A stretch of 64,000 nucleotides of DNA from Oegoconia quadripuncta (GCA_949316235.1 OX438741.1:16989124-17053123); one strand, 5' to 3'. Shown: positions 21,168 to 32,282, counted from the first letter of the stretch. The notes: generated by a model from the sequence alone, not told the origin. Translations and numbers: made by a program.

Positions 21168-21674
21168 AGACTTGGTAAACTTTTAATGCACAATATTGAG
21201 TCAGACTTTAAATGGTACATAATAATAAACAATATTGGTTTTAAATTGGGCATCTTTAAGGCTTTATTCTTGTTTCGACTGTTAGGATAAGTAAGAAACA
21301 AGTTGGAGGTCTGGAGAGTATTACAACATCCGGCATCATCATTTATTAGGTTCACCAGATATGATTGAGGGATTGTGTCTAAATATATTTATGTAGGTAG
21401 AGTTAAGAGTAAAAGATACAAGGAAAAGAATTATCCCAGCAAGAAAACTTAAATGTAAATAAAGGTGGCAAGTCCTCTTCAGTAAATATTAGACTTAAGA
21501 AATGTAGTTGAAATGAGTGCAAAGTGCAAAATATTTAATTTAATAAACAATTTTAAGATAACACTTAATTATACACACACACACACATAGAAAAATACAT
21601 TAACAAGGGTTAAAAGCGAATGTGCAAAGAGCAAACTTAGCCATACACAGCATGTGTCTTTTTAAGATAAACAG

Positions 21675-21735
21675 GATACGCGTTTGACCACAATCTCACT
21701 TGATGGAAAGTGACGATGTGGTCGAAGATGTAGTA
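21675..21735 (-). repeat. Repeat C2 fragment
   Basis: CGCGTTTGACCACAATCTCA then GATGGAAAGTGACGATGTGG, matched at 57248-57300. Confidence 0.45.
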
Positions 21736-21839
21736 TTTATGTAGACAGACGGACAAAGATTTAGACTAAAGAAAAATACATTTTTCTTTATACAAAATAT
21801 GCTATTATAACAAACACTTATGCACACCGCCCAAAGCGC

Positions 21840-21995
21840 ATCTGACCGATTTTTACCCGACTTCCCAAGAAATGAGGGCAATGTTTTTCGAGTGTATGAA
21901 TGTAAGTATGAATGTATGTATATCCGTTCCTTTGCCGCATAACCGGCTTGACCGATTTCGAATACGATACGATACGATACAATACGATACACTCT
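21840..21995 (+). repeat. Repeat G copy ending in a GATAC microsatellite
   Basis: TTACCCGACTTCCCAAGAAA, AATGTTTTTCGAGTGTATG and TTGACCGATTTCGA, then ATACGATACGATACGATACA repeats. Confidence 0.5.
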
Positions 21996-22033
21996 TTATT
22001 GCCCAAAATAATTTACAACTCGAAGTACATTTC

Positions 22034-22381
22034 AACCGCCTCCGTGGCTCAATGTCAACAACATTGGGTTTACGATTCGGAGGTCGCGGGTTCGATCCCC
22101 AGCGGGGTACATGTTTTAAGTACTCGGTTTGGTTGGTGGTAGGGCATTTTAAATGTCCGCCTGGCTAGCTACCACCATCTTATCTAAATCTGCCGCCAAA
22201 CAGCAATGTTAATAGCATTGTTGTGTTCCGGTTGTCAGAGATAAGATAGCCAGTCCCCTAAATGTGTTGGGGTTTCCGGGTCAGAACGCTTCCACCTTCG
22301 ACCTCATCTTCACTTAACATCAGGTGTGATTGAGGTCAAGTACCAACCCGTTGTGCATAAAAAAAAAAAAAAAAAAAAAAA
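22034..22381 (+). mobile_element. SINE-A copy 3, full length, long poly-A
   Basis: Complete from AACCGCCTCCGTGGC to an A run of about 24; close to the 18586 copy. The intact tail suggests a young insertion. Confidence 0.85.
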
Positions 22382-22487
22382 CATATTGTCGTTAGATTCC
22401 TGCTGATAACTGGAGTGTCATAGGATACATGGCATCCGTAAAATACAAAACATGCTGTTGGGTTTTTGGTTTTTAAATAACTTAAAT

Positions 22488-22489
<2 letters not shown>

Positions 22490-22527
<38 letters not shown>
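22490..22527. repeat. (GATA)n microsatellite
   Basis: About nine GATA units just before AAACGTTTATTTGTTTCTCC, itself the start of a reversed retroposon 3' end. Confidence 0.9.
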
Positions 22528-22528
<1 letters not shown>

Positions 22529-22689
22529 ACGTTTATTTGTTTCTCCAGCCACACACATACATTATATAATATTTTAAATAATTAATACACATAATTTAGA
22601 CTACAGTACATTTGCAATAAAAAAAAAACAGAACATAATAAAAGTACACGCAAAATATAGGGATAAATAAGTATATGTGTGCTGCAGCA

Positions 22690-23125
22690 GCAGCAATACT
22701 CATACTCATACTCATTTATTTTTTCCATAGGCGTATTCCGCGCACTTGGACATGTCCATTACAATACAATATATATATATACATAATTAAATGTAAAAAC
22801 GAAAGTAAGTACATTAATTATTATCAAATAACTGAATACAAATAAAAGGATTATAAAATAATTTAGAGTAATGTAGCTGCTGTAAAGAGGCATTGTCAGT
22901 CTGCATAATAAGCAGCTGCTGTAAATGGGCATTGTCAATTTCCTTAAGGCTAATAGCTGCTGTAAATGGGCATTGTCAATTTCCTTAAAGCTATGATATT
23001 AAAATACACTACTGAAGCCAGGCATCTCTATCTTCCAAGTAATCATTTATACTATAATAGGCCTTTCTAATAAGGGTACTTTTGATTCTATTTTTAAATT
23101 GTCGTTCCGTGATAGTTATTTCTAA
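22690..23125 (-). mobile_element. LINE-F related, 5'-truncated, with 3' UTR tandem repeat
   Basis: Reverse strand encodes IRKAYYSINDYLEDRDAW and a stop, the same C-terminal pattern as LINE-F. Its 3' UTR holds two and a half copies of a roughly 43 bp unit (AGCTGCTGTAAATGGGCATT..., 22874-22995), and the end is a CTCATA repeat. Confidence 0.6.
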
Positions 23126-23540
23126 TTCGTTATATTGACACCTTTTGGCGCCCCATGCCGGGGCACTTTAATTCGCGCCCTCGCTGCGGCCCTGCCCCGA
23201 TTGACATAAAGAAGCTAAATGCCAGGGGTGCGGACCGTTTAGCGTTTAGCACGACTATTTATTGGCACGTACACGATCGAAAAATTCCAATAAAAGTCGA
23301 CGACTCGCCGGAATTTGGGCGAGAAAAGAATAATGTTTAATTTGCCCGATGTGATGGGGAGGCGTGATTTGTGTGCCGTTCTTTTGTTTGACGAAATGAA
23401 TTAAACTTTTTGAACTGTGTCAAGTCTCTTAATTTTTTAAATCCTGACGAAAATGACAGGTTTTGTGTTTGACTACGTTTATGTGTCCAGTCTTTGCCCG
23501 GATGTACCTCAATTAATGAGTGAGCAAGTTTTAATCCCGT
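23126..23540. other. GC-richer unique stretch
   Basis: 23140-23330 is clearly richer in G+C than the surroundings (GGCGCCCCATGCCGGGGCAC). No splice-bounded frame. It may be conserved non-coding or promoter DNA; nothing proves it. Confidence 0.3.
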
Positions 23541-24246
23541 GTCACGTGTGCTTTTCTGTATTCAAAATTATTTAATATTTAGAACACTTAGTCAGAGAGT
23601 AAAAGTCAGAGACGCGGATGTAGCACGGGTGGCAGAAGCGCGAAATCTAGGTATTCTACTGGATAGCGGACTTAGATTTGAGAAACATGTAATCGAGATT
23701 GTAAAAAATTGTTATTACCGTTTAAAGGTATTGTATCAGGTTCGCCAATATCTGAGAGTGGATTTGCGGGTTTACCTCTGCGACACCCTAATTCTGTCAA
23801 AGCTTAATTATGCGGATACTGTCATTGGAGAATGTTTGTTGGCACGTACGAGGAAGTTAATCCAACGAGTTCAGAACGCCTGCGCTCGTTTCAGTTTTCC
23901 GATTCCGCGTAGAGCACATGTAACTCCATATCTCAACCAAAGTAACTTAATGACTATGAAGTCCCGACGATCACTTCATTTTGCAAACCTGCTGTTTGGT
24001 GTAATAACAAACCGCAAACCACCTTATTTATTTAATAAGCTTAACTTCTCCGAGCGTCACGTGAGGAATGCTGCTCGGCTATTGTGTCCGAGGCACAACA
24101 CAGCTGCATTTCGTGGCAGTTTTCGTTATTCAGCTACGAAATGCTGGAATAATATACCACCACCAATCAGAAATTCTGTTTCAATTCCTTCCTTTAAACG
24201 CAAATATAAAATGCACCTATTAATTTCACAAAAATGTAAGGTATAA
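23539..24246 (+). pseudogene. LINE reverse transcriptase, C-terminal fragment
   Basis: 235-codon open frame; homologous-looking sequence begins about codon 18. NLGILLDSGLRFEKHV (thumb-region NLG-x-LD motif), VLYQVRQYLRVDLR, LILSKLNYADTV, RTRKLIQRVQNACARF and WNNIPPPIR are the standard order after the catalytic YADD box in CR1/Jockey-type LINEs. The catalytic part is gone, so this is a dead fragment although its frame is still open. The first codons (GTG start) are unrelated DNA at the truncation point. Confidence 0.75.
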
Positions 24247-24697
24247 TTTAAGAACTGTGCCAAGTTGTATAACATGTATCGAAGCAAAATCTAAGTTTTT
24301 CACTTGAGAATAGTGTTACTTACGTAGCTGATTGTTGTATTAGCATTGCGCCTCTTTTATAAGCGGGTAATTAGGTTGTGCTCTCTTTTCTTGACATGCT
24401 TGTAACAAATTCTCCTTTCGTAAATCCAATGAAATGCCATTGTACCACTTTATTAACCAATTCTGCGAACACTTTTATGGTTGCATACTAGTATTTGTGC
24501 TGTGCGGTTTGTACTCTCCAGTCTCCATCCTCCGGTGTCCACAGAATACCAGCGTCGCGTCACTGGGCTCCGGTGTCGCGACATTATGCTGAGTGGATGC
24601 CTTTTTGGCACCACCATTTCATGTATTTTAATTTACTTAATTTTAAGTTTAACAGTAATGGTGCCAAATAAAAACTTTTTTTTCTTTCTTTCTTTCA
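23585..24697 (+). mobile_element. LINE-H, 3' part with RT C-terminus
   Basis: Coding to TAA at 24246, then a 3' UTR of about 450 bp ending AATAAAAAC and a TTTC repeat. The 3' UTR blocks recur at 8090 and 9049. 5'-truncated: the catalytic RT core is not present. Confidence 0.7.
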
Positions 24698-24789
24698 ATT
24701 TCAGTTCAATAAGGTTCCCATATATAATTTTTATTTGGTTATAATTGAAAATGAAGTAGATACATGAAATTAATGCACATCAAAAAGGA

Positions 24790-25162
24790 GGTATATTTAT
24801 TTAATGTTCCCATTGATGTACAAAATCATCATTTCAATAAATTTAAAGATTTTATCAAAGAGAGAGTTATTAAAAAAGCAAATTATAAAATATCAGACTA
24901 TTTTGGATGATAATCAACCGTAGACGTAACCAGCTCGATCGCATGCCAAGCTATTTCACATTTTGTAATGAAATATTATTGTGTATTTTTGTAATGCAAA
25001 AACTTGTTTTTAAAATGAGCAACCCCTCGAGTTTCTTGATTGTTCTTCTCAGGGAAAAATTTCCTTTTGAACAAGCAGTAGCTTAAAAAATAAAAATCTG
25101 ACTATTTTATGTGTACCCTGTGTAACTACAAAATAAAGCATGTTTGACTTTGATTTTGGCTG
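24790..25162 (+). mobile_element. LINE-F 5'-truncated copy
   Basis: CCCATTGATGTACAAAATC (end of the coding part), TATAAAATATCAGACTATTT, GAGTTTCTTGATTGTTCTTC, then CAAAATAAAGCATG and a TTTGATTTTG tail. Confidence 0.7.
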
Positions 25163-25365
25163 TAACACAAAGGCGTCAGTTTTTACTGTAGCTAAATTTA
25201 CAATTTTGGATAAGGCCTTCAAAAATTGTATGCTATAGTGGAAAATGTTCTGAAAATTAATGACCGGTTATACCCGGATACTTTGTTTGACACAATAATG
25301 TCATAACTTGGACGAATTTATTAATAATAAACAATCCAGATATGAAGATTATCATTATTGCGCTA

Positions 25366-26545
25366 TGAAATGAAATGAAATGAAATGCAATGAAACTTTA
25401 TTTGCAGGATCATGGGTACAATAACGGTCTTAAATTAAAATGTTTCCATCACAATCTGCCAGTTGTGGCGTGTAAATGTCAATAAAAATTTAAAATGTAG
25501 TGCAATACAATAAACAATTTTCAATTAATTATGTTACAAATAAAATTTACAATGTCAATAAGTATACAATTTCCAATTAATTAAGGTCAAAATATAGCGT
25601 TAAAATGTCAAAATACAATCACAACTAGCACACGTTTTCTAATTGTAAATAATTTTAAAATGTCAAAAACAAGAGAGAACATTATCAATACCTTGCTATT
25701 TAAATACACTAATAAAATAAAAATACAATTTATTACCTTACTATATCTCTGTTTTGTCATTCAGAAATTCTTGTATTCAATAATAGCATTTATCCAAAAA
25801 GTATCCAAAAATTAATTTCTTAAACGTCCTAGTATTTCTATTCTTGAAGTCATCAGGTAGATTATTGTAAATTCTGATAGACATACAATATGAATTTCTG
25901 CTATGAACTTGCAACCGCTGTATAGGAACGCATAGTTTCTGACTGTATGCTTCCCGCTTGTTGCAAACGTCTTGTTTCCTAATGAATAAATTCGAGTGCT
26001 TGTGCACAAACACACAGATTTCATACATATAGAGACATGGGAGTGGCAGTATCATTAGTTCTTTAAACAACGGTTTCCAACTATCAAGATAATTTTTACC
26101 ACTCCGAGCTCTAATACATTTCTTTTGTGCTTTAAATATCATGTCAACCTCTACAGAACATCCCCAGAGTACAATTCCATATCTCAGAATCGAAGAAACG
26201 AGTCCATGATAGGCCATTAAAGTAGCATCTTTAGTGGTTATTAGTCTCAGACGATTCAGCACATATACATATCTTTCTATTTTATTCCGTATTTTAGCTA
26301 TATGAGGTTTCCAGTTACAATATTGGTCGATTGTTGTACCTATAAAAGTCGTTTCGTTAGTAGAGTCAATTTTAGTTTCATTATATGTCACATTTAATTC
26401 AATTGGAGTACTATTATAAGTTAAAAATTGTATCAGTTTAGTCTTAGAGAGATCAATATTCAAATTATTAGATTTCATCCATTGTGCGGTGTTTGCCAGC
26501 TCTTCATTGACTTCATCTTCTAGAGTGTTTGCATTTATAGATTTT
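25366..26545 (-). mobile_element. LINE-I, 5'-truncated with long coding part
   Basis: Minus strand: coding 25777-26540, 3' UTR to 25400, tail of ATTTC units (TGAAATGAAATGAAATG on the + strand at 25366-25386). Confidence 0.7.
25777..26540 (-). pseudogene. LINE reverse transcriptase, palm/thumb C-terminus
   Basis: Open minus frame from about 26540, the ATG at 26478 being internal. Reads EDEVNEELANTAQW, NNLNIDLSKTKLIQF (after the catalytic box), TFIGTTIDQYCNWKPHI, LVSSILRYGIVLWG and AQKKCIRA: the CR1/Jockey-type RT order. The catalytic aspartates lie upstream of the truncation and are missing. Its frame is intact for about 250 codons, so the insertion is fairly recent. Confidence 0.75.
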
Positions 26546-26596
26546 AGAAATTAATTTATTAGTGATCAAAGAATAGATGCCAGACTTGATTTAATG

Positions 26597-27019
26597 TATT
26601 AGGTCCTTACCTATGAAATTGGCGTTTTGTATGAAGAATTTCATTAAGACTGTTTTCTCTATACAAAGATTTTTATTTTTTTTTGGGAACGGCAAATCCA
26701 AATTTACCTAAACTTTGTGTCTATTATCGGATAACATTAAGTTAAGTATAGGCAGCGTTAATTTTTAAAAGTAACCGCGTTATAAAAGTTTCAGCGCATC
26801 TAAGAAATGATTATGGGAAGCACATGAAAAGAGCTCTGTTAAATTTTTTTATCATGTGATTTAGCCCAGAAATTAAAAAATATTTCATGTGAAACCTTGA
26901 AATAATATTCCATTTTCCAAATAAAAAACAAATTTGGATATAGCTTTGAAACTCGCAGGAATTGGTACATATGATTAACGAAGAAAAAAAACACCAATTT
27001 CATAGGTAAAGACCCAATA
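26597..27019 (-). mobile_element. MITE-B copy 2, both ends intact
   Basis: Ends TATTAGGTCCTTACCTATGA and (right, reversed) TATTGGGTCTTTACCTATGA, about 30 bp TIRs. Flanked by TTAATG at 26591-26596 and TTAATG at 27020-27025. 423 bp, opposite orientation to copy 1. Confidence 0.85.
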
Positions 27020-27291
27020 TTAATGCTTAAGTAGATTAGAAATATAGAATTGTTTGGTAAACCATTAAATTAGTTTTCTTTAGTCGATATTAATCCTGAC
27101 GGTTTAAAGGGTTTATTTGGATGAATTGGATAAATTAAGATTTCTTAGTAAATAAAGAATATTTAAAAAAAAACGCTCTGACTTGCACTTAAGAAGCCTA
27201 AAAGCGAATTATACCAAAAAACCCGACAGAATATTTTGTATTTCACCATGCGTGGTCTCCACTCGAGAATTTACTTAAATTAGATGGTTGG

Positions 27292-27602
27292 TGGGCATCA
27301 GTTGGGTTCACGATTTGGAGGTCGCGGGTTCGATCCCCAGCGGGGTACATGTTTAAGTACTCGATTTGGTTGGTAGTAGGGCATTTTAAATGTCCGCCTG
27401 GCTAGCTGCCACCATCTTATCCAAATCTGCCGCCAAGTAACAATGTTAATAGCATTGTTGTGTTCCGGTTGTGAGAGATAAGATAGCCAATCCCCCAAAT
27501 GCGTTGGGGTTTCCCGGTCAGTACGCTTCCACCTTCGACCTCATTTTTACTTAACATCAGGTGTGATTGAGGTCAAGTGCTAACCCGTTGTGCATAAAAA
27601 AA
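27292..27602 (+). mobile_element. SINE-A copy 4, head partly lost
   Basis: From GGTTCACGATTTGGAGGTCG through the B box to CGTTGTGCATAAAAAA. Confidence 0.8.
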
Positions 27603-27717
27603 TATATCTACTGCTGACCATAGGCCACCCTTAAGGCCTAAGTTTACTTATTTGTTAATCATTTATTGTATTGAAAGAGAAGTAGCCTGGACGTACTGAC
27701 TGACAGATAAATACAAT

Positions 27718-27870
27718 AAGCCCGATTGGTATAGTGGATAGTGACCTGTCAGCGAAACCAACGGTTGCGAGGGGTAAATGTTCGTCCACTGCTGGACAAA
27801 GGCCTCCCCCAAAGATCTCCACAACGATCGGTCCTGCGCTCAAGTACCAACTCGTTTTGCATAAAAAAAA
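27718..27870 (+). mobile_element. Chimeric retroposon: SINE-B head, repeat J core, SINE-A tail
   Basis: 27720-27785 is the SINE-B tRNA-like head (GATTGGTATAGTGGATAGTG). 27788-27840 is repeat J (GCTGGACAAAGGCCTCCCCC), found independently at 61167. 27841-27868 is the SINE-A end (CAAGTACCAACTCGTTTTGC plus A run). Three families meet within 150 bp. Confidence 0.65.
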
Positions 27871-27901
27871 CATCAACTTAATAATCCACTGTACTGTACT
27901 G

Positions 27902-27933
27902 TACGCACGCACGCACCCACGCACACACGCACC

Positions 27934-28028
<95 letters not shown>
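27902..28028. repeat. (CA)n microsatellite
   Basis: Imperfect CACG units at 27902-27938 then about 45 pure CA units. Frames through it (poly-His/Thr or poly-Cys/Val) are not genes. Confidence 0.95.
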
Positions 28029-28030
<2 letters not shown>

Positions 28031-28503
28031 ATAATTATTTAGTTATAGTCATTTAGATATAGTTATTGTTATTTAGTTATGGTTGTTTAGATAAAATTAC
28101 AATGTTATATCTGCATCTTGATCATACTTTCTAGATAAGTTAAGGAAGAGTGGATCTATCTGGCGCAGGCATTTTGACGCTTAAAAGAAAGATCCCACAG
28201 CACATTGGTAATTGTATGATTTGAAAAACATAAACTATTTTGTATTTTGTTTCATAAACTTCCTCGAACAAATCTAACAGTACTCAGAACTTAGCGGACT
28301 CATAACTTCCATGACGGTCACTAATACCAGGTGGCATGTGTCAGAACTATCCGTTGTAATCCGGGTAAGCTTGATAAGCTAGTAATCCTGGCTCGGTCCA
28401 CTAGCTCACTCGAGTTGACATAATTTTTGTTTGTGTACCTATGTTATCTGTCAGGGTTTACTGCGTTCGTTTTTTCTAATTGTAACTATAGTTTTAAAGA
28501 AAT

Positions 28504-28535
28504 GGCGCGATCAGTCGTTGGATGGATGACCATTA
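28504..28535 (+). ncRNA. 5S rRNA-derived fragment
   Basis: GCGCGATCAGTCGTTGGATGG and following TGACC resemble the internal control/C-box part of 5S rRNA, with about four changes in 27. Not a functional 5S gene; relic of a 5S-derived retroposon or pseudogene. Confidence 0.45.
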
Positions 28536-28649
28536 GAGGCATTTTTCCCCGACTGCCGAAGAAGGGTAATGTTTTTCGAGTGTATGTATGTGTTTGATAT
28601 CTTCGATAGCTCAGTTATGTGACAGAGAAATGCGGAATGCAGCACTCAC

Positions 28650-28904
28650 CGGTAGCCGGTTCCTGGTCTTCCTGGGGGCCCTCGGGGGTGCATCCACGAG
28701 CGGTTCAGGAGAATCCTTCCCTATTGGCACTATCGGATGTTTGTTTGAAGAATTTGTATGCCGTATGGCGGATTTGAATTAATATTTGATATTTAGAATT
28801 GGAGCACGGAACACAGACGCACAGTCAGCGCCATATTTTATTTCGAACTCATTTTGAATTACGCCGCAAGGTGGCGTGGTAAGTGCCGCGAGGCAATTCT
28901 CTGT
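28650..28904 (-). CDS. Candidate host exon (unknown protein)
   Basis: Not recognised. On the minus strand an acceptor TTTTCAAACAG ends at 28905 and a good donor CCG|GTGAGTGC at 28650/28649. The 3' half is open for about 43 codons from a TAA, with PEPLVDAPPRAPRKTRNRLP just before the donor, and is richer in G+C than its surroundings. The 5' half has stops in that frame, so this could be a first exon with 5' UTR; no in-frame ATG is seen. A plus-strand frame (28588-28782) covers the same bases. Tentative. Confidence 0.3.
28864..28876 (+). promoter_or_regulatory. CTCF-like motif
   Basis: CCGCAAGGTGGCG agrees with the general CTCF core (CCGCNNGGNGGC). It lies inside the candidate exon; chance occurrence is possible. 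Confidence 0.3.
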
Positions 28905-28984
28905 TTGAAAATAATTATTTCAAATAGAAATGAATTTTGAATAGAAAAACACAGGATATCTTCTATATTGGTGCTTTTTACAAT

Positions 28985-29120
28985 ACCGAACAGTATGTAT
29001 GTCCGTTCCTTTGGCGCATCCTGTGGCCTAAGCGGCTTGACTGATTTTGACCTACTTGGTGTCGTTAGATTCGTCTTGGTACCCGGAGTGTCACAGGATA
29101 CATTGTATGGTAAGAAATGT
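28985..29120 (+). repeat. Repeat G copy
   Basis: CGTTCCTTTGGCGCATCCTG, then CTTGGTGTCGTTAGATTCG and GGAGTGTCACAGGATACA. Confidence 0.55.
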
Positions 29121-29180
29121 AACATGTCGTCCGATAACCTGTCGGATTTTTTGGATTTTAAATACTGAAATAGTTATCAT

Positions 29181-29528
29181 TTTTTATTTTTTTTTTATTT
29201 TTTAATGCACAACGGGTTGGTACTTGGCCTCAATCACACCTGATGTTAAGTGAAGATGAGGACGAAGGTGGAAGCGTACTGACCCGGAAACCCCAACACA
29301 TTTGGCGGACTGGCTATCTTATCTCTGACAACCGGAACACAACAATGCTATTAACATTGTTGCTTGGCGGCAGATTTAGATAAGATGGTGGTAGCTAGCC
29401 AGGCGGACATTTAAAATGCCCTACCACCAACCAAGCCGAGTACTTAAACGTGTACCCCGCTGGGGATCGAACCCGCGACCTCCGAATCGTAAACCCAATG
29501 TTGTTTACATTGAGCCACGGAGGCGGTT
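29181..29528 (-). mobile_element. SINE-A copy 5, full length
   Basis: Poly-T to GAGCCACGGAGGCGGTT with all landmarks; little decay. Confidence 0.85.
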
Positions 29529-29584
29529 GAACCTGATCATAAAAGTGATTCAGTGCTTTATTTCATTTAGACATACTCAAAGTA

Positions 29585-29632
29585 AAAATGCTTTATTTTG
29601 TAGGTACACAAGAGTACACTTAAAATTGCGAA
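29585..29632 (-). repeat. LINE-F tail fragment
   Basis: ATGCTTTATTTTGTAGGTAC and ACACTTAAAAT only; a very short 5'-truncated copy. Confidence 0.55.
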
Positions 29633-30034
29633 TAACATACTAATGCGATAACATGCGAAACTATAAGACTAAAAACCATTTTCAAGGCGTCAGCCATTTT
29701 GGCGCTGCAATGCCAAGGACAAACATATAGATGTCAAAATAATAACACCCTAAGTTTTTGTAGACGGTTAAAAAAAAAACAAAAGATTTATCATTCCATT
29801 CGCAGGAATTGTTTATCACAGTATTTAGCTTCATTGTCTTTGTATTTTCATCCCCAAGACAAATAATACACCCCTCACCCAAACACCTGAACTGTTTGCT
29901 CCCAGTAAAAGGTAGTAAAAGGTGGTGTTCGGTTGCGTCCGTATCGACTTACAGTTAAATGTTAAACAATGGCAGAGGGGAATCATATACACGAATGTTT
30001 GTGAGGTTTGGGCTATCATACATGACAAATAAAT

Positions 30035-30385
30035 CAAATCAAAATATTTTATTTCATAGGATAAAATTATCACTTGAAAACGTCGTTAATATTACATTTA
30101 AATTTACTGCTCATTCACAAAGCTGACTCCCCAGAGAAGAACGAGCAAGAAACTCTAGGGTTGCTCTTTTAAACAGATTATGGGTTACAATTTGTGATTT
30201 GATAATTATTATGAATAATAAGACAGCTATGTCTATGCTTGCTTATCATTAAAATAGTCAGTGATTTTATAATAACATTTTGCTAATAATTTCTGTTTTA
30301 TGATTGTTTTAAATTTATTTAAAAGCAAATTTTGAATGTCTACTGGAACCTTATTATAAAAGCGTATACATTGCCCTTTGAAGGA
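30035..30385 (-). mobile_element. LINE-F subfamily 2 copy
   Basis: TTTCATAGGATAAAATTATC, GAAGAACGAGCAAGAAACTC, then codons for the C-terminus (TTCTGTTTTATGATTG). A sister copy at 63425-63650 shares TAAAATTATCACTTGAAAAC. Confidence 0.6.
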
Positions 30386-30409
30386 TTGTCATGTCTAACG
30401 AGTTAGTGA

Positions 30410-30610
30410 CAACCGGTTGGTGTAGTCGGTCTACTTCCGAAACTGTCGGTTGCGGGTTCGAATCGCGCTAGGGGTTTTTACCCGACTTCCTAAGAAAGGA
30501 AGGTAATGTTTTTCGAGTGTGTGCATGTATGTAGGTTCCTTTGGCGCATTCTGTAGGCTAAAAGGGTTTACCGATTTCGATGGTTTAATATTCATCATGT
30601 CATACATTTT
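30410..30610 (+). repeat. tRNA-like head fused to repeat G
   Basis: 30412-30472 is a tRNA-like head (GGTTGGTGTAG, GGTTGCGGGTTCGAATCGCG), running directly into TTTTTACCCGACTTCC of repeat G. Another mosaic. Confidence 0.5.
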
Positions 30611-30621
30611 ATGGTGAGACG

Positions 30622-30845
30622 ACGACCGCTTGGTGTTGTGGATAGTGAACCTGTCAGCGAACCCAACGGTTGCGGGTTCGAATCCAGCGAGGAGTAAATG
30701 TTTGTGTGATGACAACGAACATTTATTCCCGAGTCATGGATGTTTATATAAATATTTATGTATGTTTTTCCATTATATAGTATCCATAGTACAAGCTTTG
30801 ATTAGTTTGGGACTAGATGATTGGTGTAAGTGTCCGGAATACTTA
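30622..30845 (+). mobile_element. SINE-B, full length
   Basis: GACCGCTTGGTGTTGTGGAT (A box region), GGTTGCGGGTTCGAATCC (B box), GGATGTTTATATAAATATT, ending GTGTAAGTGTCCGGAATA. Confidence 0.8.
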
Positions 30846-31227
30846 TTTCTTACTTTATCATTTTATGGTAAAAAATCCAACATGGCGTCCGCAAAATACT
30901 AAATATGCAGTCGGTTTACCATGTCTCCGAAAAAAACTACTGAACTGATTGCACTGAAAATTGCAATGCTTTTAAGAACAACTTTTAAGAAGATCCCAAT
31001 CAATTTCTATGTCTTGCAGTATGATGCAGAAGGTATTTGTATACTGTAGGACTTTCACTCTTATCTGAGACAGGAATACCCTGAAGATCAGAGGCTAATT
31101 TCCGCAGTTAATCAAGTCAATCAATCAGTGGCTGACATTGATCGAGGTGATAATATCCAATGTTTATTTTTTGTGTAACTACTCTCCTGTTTTAGGCAAA
31201 AATACATTAGGATATCCTTTGATCGAG

Positions 31228-31525
31228 AGCGTCGGTGGCTCAGCGGTCAAGACGCGGTGTCTCAATTTGGGAGGTTCGATTCCCAAGCATGCCATGTACC
31301 AATGCGTTTTTAAATTTAATAATTAGTTACGTGCATTTATCCGACTGCTCTAAAACGGTGAAGGAAAACATCGTGAGGAAACCTGCATGCCTGTGAAATA
31401 AAAATCAAAGGCACGTGAAGTCCCCAAACCGCTTTGGGCCAGCGTGGTGGACTATGGCCATAATCCCTCATTATACGAGAGAAGGCCTATAGGTATCCCT
31501 GTAGTGTTTACGGGCTGATGATGAT
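31228..31525 (+). mobile_element. SINE-E, full length
   Basis: GCGTCGGTGGCTCAGCGGTC (A box), GGGAGGTTCGATTCCC (B box), GGTGAAGGAAAACATCGTGA, ends GGGCTGATGATGATG. Confidence 0.8.
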
Positions 31526-31611
31526 GTTTCTTTGCTCTTGTTATGAGTAGATAGAAATGTTCTGTACATTATCAAATCTTTTGTTTTTACTTTAATAAAT
31601 AATAAAAAATA

Positions 31612-31690
31612 AATACCCTTGGACATACACCAACGCCATCTAGTAACACATTAAGCAACTATAGGCTTGTGTTGTGATGGTGATTCAGCA
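31612..31690 (-). repeat. SINE-D tail fragment
   Basis: CACCAACGCCATCTAGTAAC and AACTATAGGCTTGTGTTGTG. Confidence 0.5.
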
Positions 31691-31744
31691 TTTGTACACA
31701 AAATAGAAAGTATACAGAAGAGCCACTCTCGCCGTCCTCCAAAA

Positions 31745-32169
31745 TATTGGGTCTTTACCACTGAAATTGGAGATTTTTTTCTTCGTTAATCATATGTACC
31801 AACTCTTACGATTCTATAGCTATTTTCAAATTTGTTTTTCATTTGGAAAATAGAATGTATTTTCAAGGTTTTGACTCTTATGAAATATTTTTTAATGTCT
31901 GGGCTAAATCACATAATAAAAAAAACTTAAGCACAGCCCTTTTCATGTTTTTCCCATATTATTTCATAGATTCGCTGAAACTTTTATGAAACGGTGACTT
32001 ATAAAAATTAAACACTGCCTATACTTAACTTAATAGTATCCGATAATACACACAAAGTTTAGTTAAATTTGGATTTGCCATTTTCAAGAAAATTTCAAAA
32101 ATGTTTGTATGGAGAAAACAGCCGTAATGAAATTCTTCATATAAAACGCCAATTTCATAGGACCTAATA
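31745..32169 (+). mobile_element. MITE-B copy 3
   Basis: TATTGGGTCTTTACCACTGA at the left; right end CCAATTTCATAGGACCTAATA, which lacks five bases of the TIR. Interior collinear with copy 1. Confidence 0.8.
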
Positions 32170-32282
32170 GTTACATAAACTCGCCTAACTCACTAGGGTT
32201 GCTACAGTATTGATTTAAATTTTGAAAAGGAGTAGGTATTATATTTGTAATTATATTCTGCACTGTATTGCTGTAAGTTTAT

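Noticed and set aside
27655..28042. Open frames of 123 and 102 codons
   Set aside because: They are translations of the CA microsatellite (Cys-Val or His-Thr runs).
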